DNA of 8,280 nucleotides, from assembly GCA_029263555.1 (NCBI GenBank), contig JAJUFW010000102.1, positions 1 through 8,280 on the forward strand, read 5' to 3'. This stretch comes from Alphaproteobacteria bacterium (lineage in GTDB: Bacteria > Pseudomonadota > Alphaproteobacteria > DSM-16000 > Inquilinaceae). The position numbers were made by a program, and so were the translations under genes. Positions within the stretch are counted from its first letter, which is position 1. Each line of letters opens with the position of its first letter. Under the pieces are notes generated by a model that saw only the letters and a list, made by a program, of their open reading frames with translations, had not been told where the DNA came from and did no database searches. This document shows positions 1 to 7,269 of the stretch, one piece after another.

Positions 1-965
1 ATACCCCGGCGCTGGCGGGTACGCTGAAGCGGATATTGGGCACGGTCGACCTGGTCCACACCCAGATGCCCTTCGTCGCGCCGACCCGGATCGCGGGGCT
101 GGCGGCGATCCGCGCCGGCGTGCCGCTGTTCTACCATCAGCGGGGCGTCTTCGATCCGGAGCGGCTGGCCTATCGCGGGCTGAAGAAGCGCCTTTACATC
201 CGGCTCGTGGAACGGCGCCTGCTGGCCGGCGCGACGACGCTGATCGCGCTTACCGAGGCCGAGGTCGAAAGCTACCGGGCCCTCGGCGTGGATACGCCCT
301 GCCGGATCGTGCCCAACGGGATCGACGCCGCGGCCTACCGCACCCGTCCGTCGCCGGCCTTCGGCGGCGTGCCTTCCGATCGCCAGGTCATCCTTTTCCT
401 CGGCCGGCTGCACGAGATCAAGGGCGGGGACCTGCTGCTGGATGCCTTCATCCGGATCGCCGCCGACCATCCGAAGGCGGTCCTGGTCATGGCCGGGCCC
501 GACGAAGGACTGCTCCAGGACAGCTATCGGGCCCGCCTGGAGCAGGCCGGGCTTTCGGGCCGCACGCTGTTTCCGGGCATGCTGACCGGCGAGGCCAAGC
601 TGGATTGGCTGGCGCGGGCCGACCTGTTCTGCCTGCCGTCGCGTGCGGAAGGCTTCTCGATGGCGGTGCTGGAGGCGATGGCGAGCGGCACCCCGGTGAT
701 GCTTTCGCCCGGCTGCCATTTCCTCCGGGCCGCCCAGGTCGGCGCGGGCTGGATCGTCCCGCGCACCGTCGGCGACTGGGCCCGGGCCCTCGATCGCGTG
801 CTGTCCGATCCGACGCGTCTTGCCGATGCCGGCGGCCGGGCCCGCGATCTGGTGGAGCGGGAGTTCGCCTGGCCCGAGATCGTCGCCAGGATGGAGGCGG
901 TCTACCGGGAAGGCATCACCCGGGCCGCCGCCGCGCGGCCGTCGACCGGCGTCCGGTTGCGGTGA
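1..965 (+). CDS. Glycosyltransferase family 4 (GT-B fold), 5' end outside window
   Basis: This is a retaining, GT-B-fold sugar transferase that would move a sugar from a nucleotide donor onto a lipid-linked glycan at the cytoplasmic side of the inner membrane. The frame is open from the first complete codon at position 3, and the reading continues naturally upstream of the only early start-like codon (TTG at 36). The gene is therefore cut by the window edge, and roughly 50-70 N-terminal residues are probably missing. Counting from position 3, 320 residues are visible. They include VPNGID (about 103-108), the donor-domain opening LGRLHEIKGG (133-142), and the GT4 signature E-x7-E (Glu216 and Glu224, in AEGFSMAVLEAMASGTPV), which contacts the donor nucleotide sugar. 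A terminal FAWPEIV helix region (about 288-294) is typical of the family. The stop is TGA at 963-965, and the GT2 gene follows after 10 bp, suggesting one operon. Donor and acceptor cannot be read from the sequence. The family call is firm. Confidence 0.93.
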   Translation, partial: TPALAGTLKRILGTVDLVHTQMPFVAPTRIAGLAAIRAGVPLFYHQRGVFDPERLAYRGLKKRLYIRLVERRLLAGATTLIALTEAEVESYRALGVDTPCRIVPNGIDAAAYRTRPSPAFGGVPSDRQVILFLGRLHEIKGGDLLLDAFIRIAADHPKAVLVMAGPDEGLLQDSYRARLEQAGLSGRTLFPGMLTGEAKLDWLARADLFCLPSRAEGFSMAVLEAMASGTPVMLSPGCHFLRAAQVGAGWIVPRTVGDWARALDRVLSDPTRLADAGGRARDLVEREFAWPEIVARMEAVYREGITRAAAARPSTGVRLR

Positions 966-967
966 GG
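964..967 (+). promoter_or_regulatory. Ribosome binding site that sets the GT2 start
   Basis: GAGG overlaps the TGA stop of the upstream glycosyltransferase and lies 8 nt before the ATG at 976, within a purine-rich GAGGGGGAAG stretch. It supports 976 over in-frame start codons further upstream, which lie inside the GT4 gene. The overlap of stop and Shine-Dalgarno suggests coupled translation. Confidence 0.6.
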
Positions 968-975
968 GGGAAGCG

Positions 976-1737
976 ATGAGGATCTCGGTCATCACCGCCT
1001 GCTACAACGCCGCCGGGACCATCGGCGCCACGCTCTCCTCCGTCGCCGGGCAGAATTATCCCGAGATCGAACACATCGTCGTCGACGGGGCGTCGACCGA
1101 CGGGACGCTGGACGTCCTTCGGCAATGGGAATCCCGCCTCTCGGCCGTCGTCTCGGAATCGGATCGGGGCGTCTACGACGCCATGAACAAGGGGATCGCG
1201 CTGGCGTCGGGAGAGGTGATCGGGCTGCTCAATGCCGACGATCTCTACGCCGACCAGAACGTGCTTTCGGACGTCGCGGCGGCGTTCCGGGATTCCGGCA
1301 TCGAGGCCTGCTACGGCGATCTCGTCTATGTCGATCGAAAGGACACCGGCCGGGTGGTCCGCTCCTGGCGGTCCCGGCCGGCCGAGCCCGAGCTGTTCCG
1401 GCACGGCTGGCATCCGCCGCACCCGACCTTCTTCGTCCGGCGCGAGGTCTACAGGCGCTATGGCGGGTTCGACCTCAGCATCCCCATGGCCGCGGATGTC
1501 GAGCTGATGTTCCGGTTCCTGGGCCGGCACCGGATTCCGTCCAGATACATCCCCCGGGTGCTGGTGCGGATGCGGCTCGGCGGCATCAGCAACCGCAGCA
1601 TCCGGAATATCGTCCGCCAGAACGTCTGGGTCTACCGGGCAATGCGGCGCAACGGGATTTCCGTCTCGCCGCTCATGCCCTTCGTGAAGCTGGCCGATCG
1701 CGGCAGGCAGTTCCTTCGGCCGGCCGATTTCGGGTGA
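976..1737 (+). CDS. Glycosyltransferase family 2 (GT-A fold, WcaE-like)
   Basis: This 253-residue inverting glycosyltransferase is about full length for the small WcaE-like GT2 proteins found in exopolysaccharide and O-antigen loci. The N-terminus ISVITACYN (3-11) is the first strand and loop of the GT-A nucleotide-binding fold. VDGASTDGT (36-44) and SDRGVYDAMNKG (62-73) are typical of this subgroup. NADD (86-89) is the metal- and donor-binding DxD-like motif, HPPHPTFFVRREVYRRYGG (146-164) lines the acceptor side, and AADVELMFR (172-180) carries the likely catalytic acidic residues. There is no membrane segment, so it is probably a cytoplasmic or peripheral membrane enzyme. I chose ATG 976 because the fold begins immediately after it and a Shine-Dalgarno sequence precedes it. 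The frame stays open upstream to about 820, but that part overlaps the GT4 gene and encodes nothing recognisable. The sugar transferred is unknown. Confidence 0.93.
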   Translation: MRISVITACYNAAGTIGATLSSVAGQNYPEIEHIVVDGASTDGTLDVLRQWESRLSAVVSESDRGVYDAMNKGIALASGEVIGLLNADDLYADQNVLSDVAAAFRDSGIEACYGDLVYVDRKDTGRVVRSWRSRPAEPELFRHGWHPPHPTFFVRREVYRRYGGFDLSIPMAADVELMFRFLGRHRIPSRYIPRVLVRMRLGGISNRSIRNIVRQNVWVYRAMRRNGISVSPLMPFVKLADRGRQFLRPADFG

Positions 1738-1750
1738 ACGCTGTTCGCGG

Positions 1751-3031
<1,281 letters not shown>

Positions 3032-3037
3032 TCGATC

Positions 3038-5023
3038 CTACTTGGCTGGTTCGTTGCACCGTTCCGCCGGTGGCCGAGTTCCGGCTTGAGAGGCGGTCTG
3101 GGCTTCGTCGCGGGAATAGTCCGGCACGAGGTTGCTCAGGATGCCGAGCACCTTGTCCATGTCCTCCTGGAGGGCGGCGTTGGCCAGTTCGTTCATGATC
3201 CGGTCCAGTAGGGCGAAATCGATGATGTGGGGCGAGGCGATGAGCACCCCCGCCAGCTCGCTCGGCAATGGCGTTTCGTGCTCGTACAGCAGCTCTTCGT
3301 ACAGTTTCTCGCCGGGGCGCAGACCCGTGTATTCGATCTTGATGTCGATGTCGGGGCGCAGGCCGGACAGCCGGATCATCTGCACGGCGAGGTCGACGAT
3401 CTTCACCGGCTTGCCCATGTCCAGAACGAAGATCTTGCCGCGCTCCCGTCCCTCGCGCGCGCCATAGGCGGAGGCGTGGAGCACCAGCTCCACGGCCTCG
3501 CCGATGGTCATGAAATAGCGTTCCATGTTGGGGTGGGTGACGGTCAGCGGGCCGCCGTGGGCCAGCTGGCGCCGGAACAGGGGGACGACCGATCCGCTGG
3601 AACCCAGCACGTTTCCGAAGCGCACGGTCATGAACCGGGTCGGGCGGCTCCCGCTGTCGCCGACGAGGCGAGGCGCGTTCACGTCCAGCGCCTGCACGTA
3701 GGATTCCGCGATGCGCTTGGTCGCGCCCATTACATTGGCGGGACGGACCGCCTTGTCCGTCGAAATCAGGACCATGGCGACGCTTCCGACCGCCAGGGCG
3801 GCGTCCGCGACGTTCCGGGTGCCGATGCAGTTGGTCAGGACGCCTTCGGCCGGATTGTTCTCGACCAGCGGCACATGTTTCAGCGCGGCCGCATGGAAGA
3901 CCAGTTCCGGGCGGTACTGCTGGAAGATCGAGGAGATCCGCTGGCGGTTGCGGACGTCGCACAGGATGGGCATGCGGGCGACGGACGGCTCCTCCTCGGC
4001 GATCGCAAGGTCGATCGAGTAGAGATTGTATTCGCTGCTGTCCAGGAGGATGAGCAGTCCGGGTGCCTGGGCGGCGATCTGTCGGCAGAGCTCGCTTCCG
4101 ATCGACCCGCCGGCGCCGGTGACCAGGACGCGCCGGCCGGCGATCAGATCCTTGAGGGCACCGGGGTCCAGGACCGTCGGCGGACGGCCGAGCAGGTCGT
4201 CGATGGCGATCGGCCTGAGTTCCATCCCGCCGGCGCCGTTCGCGTCCTTGAAGTCGGTGAGGCTGGGCAGCCGGCAGGGCTGAAGCCCCAGATGCTGGGC
4301 CTCGTCCAGGATGCGCCCCATGAGCGCGGGCTCGATGTCCCGGGGCATCTTGGACAGGACCAGGCGCCGGGGCCTCTGGCCCTGCTTGCCGAGCCGTTCG
4401 ACGATGTGCCGGAGATCGTCGATCGAGCCCAGGATCTTGATGCCGTGGATGTTGCGGCCGACGCGGCGGGCGGCATCGTCGACGACGCCCACGACCTTGT
4501 AGGCGGCATGCGGATCGGCGGCCAGGGAGCGGATGAACAGCTCCGCACGGACGTCCGTGCCGATCAGCAGGACCGGAATCCGGTCGTCCTTGAGCCGGAA
4601 CCGCAGCGGATCGATGCGCCGGTCCTTCATCATCCGATACATGAAGCGCGGGCCGCCCAGCAGCGTGATCGACGCGAACCAGTAGATGATCGGGATCGAC
4701 CTCGGCACCGATTCCAGGCGCGTCAGGAAGAACATCGCGATCACGAAGGCGAGCGTCGTGACGGTGACAGCCTTGGTGAGCTGGAACAGGTCGGAGGTCG
4801 AGGCGTAGCGCCAGATCCCGCAGTAGAGATCGAAATAGAGATAGCTCAGCGCACCGAAAAGGACGATGAGCGGCAGGCCGAGGGCGAGCGCGTCCCAGTA
4901 GATCGTCCAGGTCGCCCCGCCCACGCGAAGCAGGAACGCCAGCACGAACCCGAAGGCCGTCATGGCCAGATCGTGCGCGAATGCCAGGCACGGGCGGTTC
5001 AGCCTTATGCCGAGTGCCTTCAT
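3038..5023 (-). CDS. Membrane-anchored UDP-HexNAc 4,6-dehydratase, WbpM/FlaA1/CapD-like
   Basis: This 661-residue protein has the full architecture of the large WbpM-type dehydratases. Four hydrophobic membrane segments lie at about 14-34, 45-64, 84-100 and 110-124. A first Rossmann-like domain (about 148-285) is followed by the catalytic extended SDR domain from about 298. Visible motifs are the NAD-binding TGAGGSIG (302-309), HAAALKHVPLVE (377-388), STDKAVRPANVMGATKR (421-437), RFGNVLGSSGSV (468-479) and RPGEKLYEEL (569-578). The usual SDR catalytic YxxxK is replaced by MxxxK (Met432, Lys436), a known hallmark of this family. The expected reaction converts UDP-GlcNAc to UDP-4-keto-6-deoxy-GlcNAc at the inner membrane. 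I chose ATG 5023 over the in-frame TTG at 5029 because AGGAG sits 8 nt before the ATG but only 2 nt before the TTG. Only 2 bp separate it from the upstream reductase gene, so the two are probably co-translated. Confidence 0.94.
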   Translation of the reverse strand: MKALGIRLNRPCLAFAHDLAMTAFGFVLAFLLRVGGATWTIYWDALALGLPLIVLFGALSYLYFDLYCGIWRYASTSDLFQLTKAVTVTTLAFVIAMFFLTRLESVPRSIPIIYWFASITLLGGPRFMYRMMKDRRIDPLRFRLKDDRIPVLLIGTDVRAELFIRSLAADPHAAYKVVGVVDDAARRVGRNIHGIKILGSIDDLRHIVERLGKQGQRPRRLVLSKMPRDIEPALMGRILDEAQHLGLQPCRLPSLTDFKDANGAGGMELRPIAIDDLLGRPPTVLDPGALKDLIAGRRVLVTGAGGSIGSELCRQIAAQAPGLLILLDSSEYNLYSIDLAIAEEEPSVARMPILCDVRNRQRISSIFQQYRPELVFHAAALKHVPLVENNPAEGVLTNCIGTRNVADAALAVGSVAMVLISTDKAVRPANVMGATKRIAESYVQALDVNAPRLVGDSGSRPTRFMTVRFGNVLGSSGSVVPLFRRQLAHGGPLTVTHPNMERYFMTIGEAVELVLHASAYGAREGRERGKIFVLDMGKPVKIVDLAVQMIRLSGLRPDIDIKIEYTGLRPGEKLYEELLYEHETPLPSELAGVLIASPHIIDFALLDRIMNELANAALQEDMDKVLGILSNLVPDYSRDEAQTASQAGTRPPAERCNEPAK

Positions 5024-5025
5024 CC

Positions 5026-6021
5026 TCAAGGCTCCTGCATCAGTCGCATTCCCGAGGGCGCGTCACGACATTCGTGAGTGCGTTTGTACCATTCTGCCGT
5101 GCCGCGCAATCCATCAGAAGGTGTAAAAGGCGGACGCCAGCCAAGACGGGCCCGCAGGCGCCGGTCATCGACCACCAGGTTCTCCGTCAATCTGCTGACG
5201 ATCGCCCGGCGCCCGAGAAGCATGCCGGCCACCTCAAGGAGGCGAGGCGGGCAGGGGAGGAGGATCGGCGCCCGGCCGAGAGCCGAGCCGATCGCCCGGA
5301 TCAGGTCCGGCGTGGATAGCGGCGCGCCGTCATGGATCATGTAGGTTCCATGGAATCGGTCCGGGGTCGACAGCGCGGTTGCGACCGCATCGGCCAGGTT
5401 TCCCGCATAAAGCAGGCTGCGGGCGTTTCGCACGCTGGCCAGCGGCAGGGGCAGGCGGCGCCGGCATAGCCCGAGGAGGCTGAGGAAGTTGCCCTTGACC
5501 CCCGGCCCGTAGACGAGAGGCAGCCGGAGATTGACGACATCCGGCCCTGTCTCTCCGGCGGCGTCCAGAAGGGCCTGCTCGGCCTCCAGCTTGGAGATGC
5601 CGTAGGGGGTGGACGGCCGGGGCGTCGTCTCTTCGGTCAGGGGCTCGGGGCCGCTTTCGTCAGCGACCGCCTTGACGCTGCTCAGATGCACGAGGCGGCG
5701 GACGCCGGCGGCCGCTGCGGCCTCGCCCAGCCGGCGGCTGCCGTCCACGTTCACGGCGCGGAAGGCCGACAGCGGGTCCGGCAAGCTTTCGCGCATGACG
5801 TGGACGCGGGCCGCCATGTGGACGACGGCGTCGACGCCGTCCAGGGCGGCACGCCAGTCGGTGGCCTGCCCGATTTCGCCGACGACGGCGCGCTCCACCC
5901 CCGGCGGCACGGGCCTATCGACCCGCAGGGCGACGCGGACCGCGTAGCCTTGTGCCAGCAGCACGGGGACGAGCGTCCTGCCGATGAAGCCGGTCGCACC
6001 GGTCACCAGGACCCGGGTCAT
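5026..6021 (-). CDS. NAD-dependent SDR epimerase/reductase, probable 4-ketoreductase (WbpV/WreQ-like)
   Basis: This 331-residue extended short-chain dehydrogenase/reductase has a Rossmann motif TGATGFIG (7-14) right after the start. VVHMAARVHV (66-75), the catalytic serine region HLSSVKAV (112-119), the catalytic pair Tyr140 and Lys144 in TPYGISK, and LRLPLVYGPGVKGNF (165-179) follow. The sequence style resembles WbpV, WbpK and WreQ, which reduce the 4-keto group of UDP-4-keto-6-deoxy-GlcNAc to give UDP-QuiNAc or UDP-FucNAc. The 2 bp spacing to the dehydratase that would make this substrate strongly favours that role. A plain nucleotide-sugar 4-epimerase is the alternative. The start is uncertain: GTG at 6030 is in frame 9 nt upstream, and neither has a clear Shine-Dalgarno sequence. 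ATG 6021 is preferred because it places the Rossmann strand at the usual distance. The C-terminal tail after EWYKR looks non-conserved, and its last codons hold the ribosome binding site of the next gene. Confidence 0.86.
   Translation of the reverse strand: MTRVLVTGATGFIGRTLVPVLLAQGYAVRVALRVDRPVPPGVERAVVGEIGQATDWRAALDGVDAVVHMAARVHVMRESLPDPLSAFRAVNVDGSRRLGEAAAAAGVRRLVHLSSVKAVADESGPEPLTEETTPRPSTPYGISKLEAEQALLDAAGETGPDVVNLRLPLVYGPGVKGNFLSLLGLCRRRLPLPLASVRNARSLLYAGNLADAVATALSTPDRFHGTYMIHDGAPLSTPDLIRAIGSALGRAPILLPCPPRLLEVAGMLLGRRAIVSRLTENLVVDDRRLRARLGWRPPFTPSDGLRGTAEWYKRTHECRDAPSGMRLMQEP
5032..5036 (-). promoter_or_regulatory. Ribosome binding site of the dehydratase gene
   Basis: AGGAG on the minus strand lies within the final CAG-GAG codons of the reductase gene, 8 nt before the ATG at 5023. 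Its position decides between ATG 5023 and the in-frame TTG at 5029, which would leave only 2 nt of spacing. Ribosomes finishing the reductase would cross this site, implying translational coupling of the two enzymes. Confidence 0.7.
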
Positions 6022-6047
6022 GACCGCCACGGCACGGTTGCCGCCGT

Positions 6048-6069
6048 CCCGGCCGGTCCGGCGGCCGGG
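6048..6069 (-). other. Intergenic inverted repeat between epimerase and reductase genes
   Basis: Within the 73 bp between these genes, CCCGGCC (6048-6054) and GGCCGGG (6063-6069) form a perfect 7 bp GC-only stem with an 8 nt loop. There is no T tract on either side, so an intrinsic terminator is not supported. It may be a folded leader or an mRNA processing or stability element just upstream of the weakly marked reductase start, or simply a product of high GC content. Confidence 0.3.
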
Positions 6070-6094
6070 GCTGTTCCGTCTGCGGACGACATCG

Positions 6095-7090
6095 TCAGGC
6101 CGCGGGGTATTTCTTGCGGAATTCCTTGTACCATTCGACGAATTTCGGCAGACCCTCCGTGATCGGCGTCCGCGGGTCGAAGCCCAGATCGCGGCGGCTT
6201 GCCTCGATGTCGGCGTAGGTCGCGGGCACGTCCCCCGGCTGCATCGGCTCGTATTGGCGGGTGGCCTTCTTGCCTAAGGCCGCTTCGAGAACGTCGATGA
6301 ACTCGCTCAGTTCCTCGGTCCGGCTGTTCCCGAGATTGTAGACCCGAAACGGGGGCGCGTTGCCGTCGGTCGGTGGCGGCAGGTCCAGGGCGGCCACCGT
6401 GCCCTTCACGATATCGTCGATGAAGGTGAAGTCCCGGCGCATCCTGCCGTTGTTGAAGACCCGGATCGGCCGTCCGGCCGAGATCGCGTCCGCGAACAGA
6501 AAGGCGGCCATGTCCGGCCGGCCCCAGGGTCCGTAGACCGTGAAGAACCGCAGCCCAGTGGTCGGGATGCGGTAGAGATGGCTGTAGGTATGGGCGATCA
6601 GCTCGCCGGCGCGCTTGCTGGCGGCATAAAGGGATACCGGCGTGTCGACGCGATCGTCGACCGAGAACGGCAGCGTCTCGTTTCCGCCATAGACCGAGGA
6701 CGAGCTGGCATAGACGAAGTGGTCGAGCATCCGCCAGCGGCGTGCCGCCTCGATCATCACCACCTGGCCCATGACATTTGCGTCGACATAGGCATAGGGG
6801 TTCTCCAGGGAGTAGCGGACCCCCGCCTGGGCGGCCAGATGCACGACGCCGGAAACCTCGGGGAAGCTGTCGACGAGATCGTCCACGGCCGCCCGGTCCG
6901 ACACGCTGCCCTTGCGGAATTCGAAGTTCGGATGCCCGGACAGCTGCTCCAGCCGGGCTTCCTTCAGGCGGACGTCGTAATAGGGGTTCAGATTGTCGAA
7001 GCCGATCACCCGGTCGCCGCGGGCGAGCAGGGCGCGGCTTACATGGAAGCCTATGAAACCGGCCGCGCCGGTTACGAGGATGGTCTTCAT
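6095..7090 (-). CDS. UDP-glucuronate 4-epimerase-like NAD-dependent epimerase (LpsL type)
   Basis: This 331-residue extended SDR enzyme is expected to interconvert UDP-glucuronate and UDP-galacturonate by oxidation and re-reduction at C4, in the cytoplasm. The NAD-binding motif is TGAAGFIG (7-14). DNLNPYYDVRLKEARL (32-47) is the hallmark of the glucuronate epimerase group and differs from GalE and WbpP sequences. HLAAQAGVRYSLENPYAYV (84-102), a serine run YASSSSVYGG (127-136) holding the catalytic serine, the catalytic pair Tyr155 and Lys159 in SLYAASKR, YGPWGRPDMA (186-195) and RRDFTFIDDIVKG (218-230) follow, and the C-terminus has FVEWYKEF (317-324). The length is typical and no key residue is missing. 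ATG 7090 is preceded by GGCGGA, a moderate Shine-Dalgarno sequence. It is the first gene of the minus-strand sugar-nucleotide group. Activity on UDP-HexNAc uronates is possible in this context but cannot be read from the sequence. Confidence 0.92.
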   Translation of the reverse strand: MKTILVTGAAGFIGFHVSRALLARGDRVIGFDNLNPYYDVRLKEARLEQLSGHPNFEFRKGSVSDRAAVDDLVDSFPEVSGVVHLAAQAGVRYSLENPYAYVDANVMGQVVMIEAARRWRMLDHFVYASSSSVYGGNETLPFSVDDRVDTPVSLYAASKRAGELIAHTYSHLYRIPTTGLRFFTVYGPWGRPDMAAFLFADAISAGRPIRVFNNGRMRRDFTFIDDIVKGTVAALDLPPPTDGNAPPFRVYNLGNSRTEELSEFIDVLEAALGKKATRQYEPMQPGDVPATYADIEASRRDLGFDPRTPITEGLPKFVEWYKEFRKKYPAA

Positions 7091-7128
7091 CGAGTCCGCC
7101 GGATCAATGCCTTCGGGCAGGGACGACT

Positions 7129-7157
7129 TCTATGCACGATCGGCCGGCCTCTGTCAG
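7129..7157 (-). promoter_or_regulatory. Candidate sigma-70-type promoter for the polysaccharide genes
   Basis: On the minus strand, CTGACA (7157-7152) resembles the -35 consensus TTGACA with one mismatch. After a 17 nt spacer it is followed by CATAGA (7134-7129), a weak match to a -10 box. A start near 7122 would leave a leader of about 30 nt before the epimerase ATG at 7090. The position in the only sizeable gap of the minus-strand series is sensible, but the -10 match is poor and the assignment is tentative. Confidence 0.35.
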
Positions 7158-7236
7158 CCCCGGGGTCTCGACGGCGGTTCCGGCGCGGGCGGGGGCGTCG
7201 CCGCTGCCTCTCCCCTGCCGGTCCGGTCCGATGCCT

Positions 7237-7262
7237 GCCCGGGAAGTGCCGCGGCCCCGGGC
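7237..7262 (-). terminator. Possible hairpin after pckA (no T tract)
   Basis: Seven nt past the pckA stop, GCCCGGG (7237-7243) and CCCGGGC (7256-7262) form a perfect 7 bp stem. The 12 nt loop itself contains the palindrome GCCGCGGC. The position suits a 3' end structure for pckA, but no run of T follows on the minus strand. It is at best a weak or factor-assisted terminator, and read-through into the polysaccharide genes is possible. Confidence 0.3.
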
Positions 7263-7269
7263 CCGACGC

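Noticed and set aside
36..38. TTG as the real start of the GT4 gene
   Set aside because: The frame is open upstream to the window edge, and a start here would remove part of the N-terminal domain that GT4 enzymes need.
820..975. An upstream extension of the GT2 glycosyltransferase
   Set aside because: The extension overlaps the GT4 coding region, encodes no domain, and lies before the Shine-Dalgarno-preceded ATG 976 where the GT-A fold starts.
1716..1727. Palindrome TCGGCCGGCCGA near the end of the GT2 gene, considered as a terminator
   Set aside because: It is within codons, has no loop or T tract, and short GC palindromes like this recur in the window, for example at 778-789.
3227..5077. 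A long open frame on the + strand, opposite the dehydratase gene
   Set aside because: It has no recognisable motif and a composition typical of the antisense of a GC-rich gene, while the opposite strand encodes a complete, motif-rich dehydratase.
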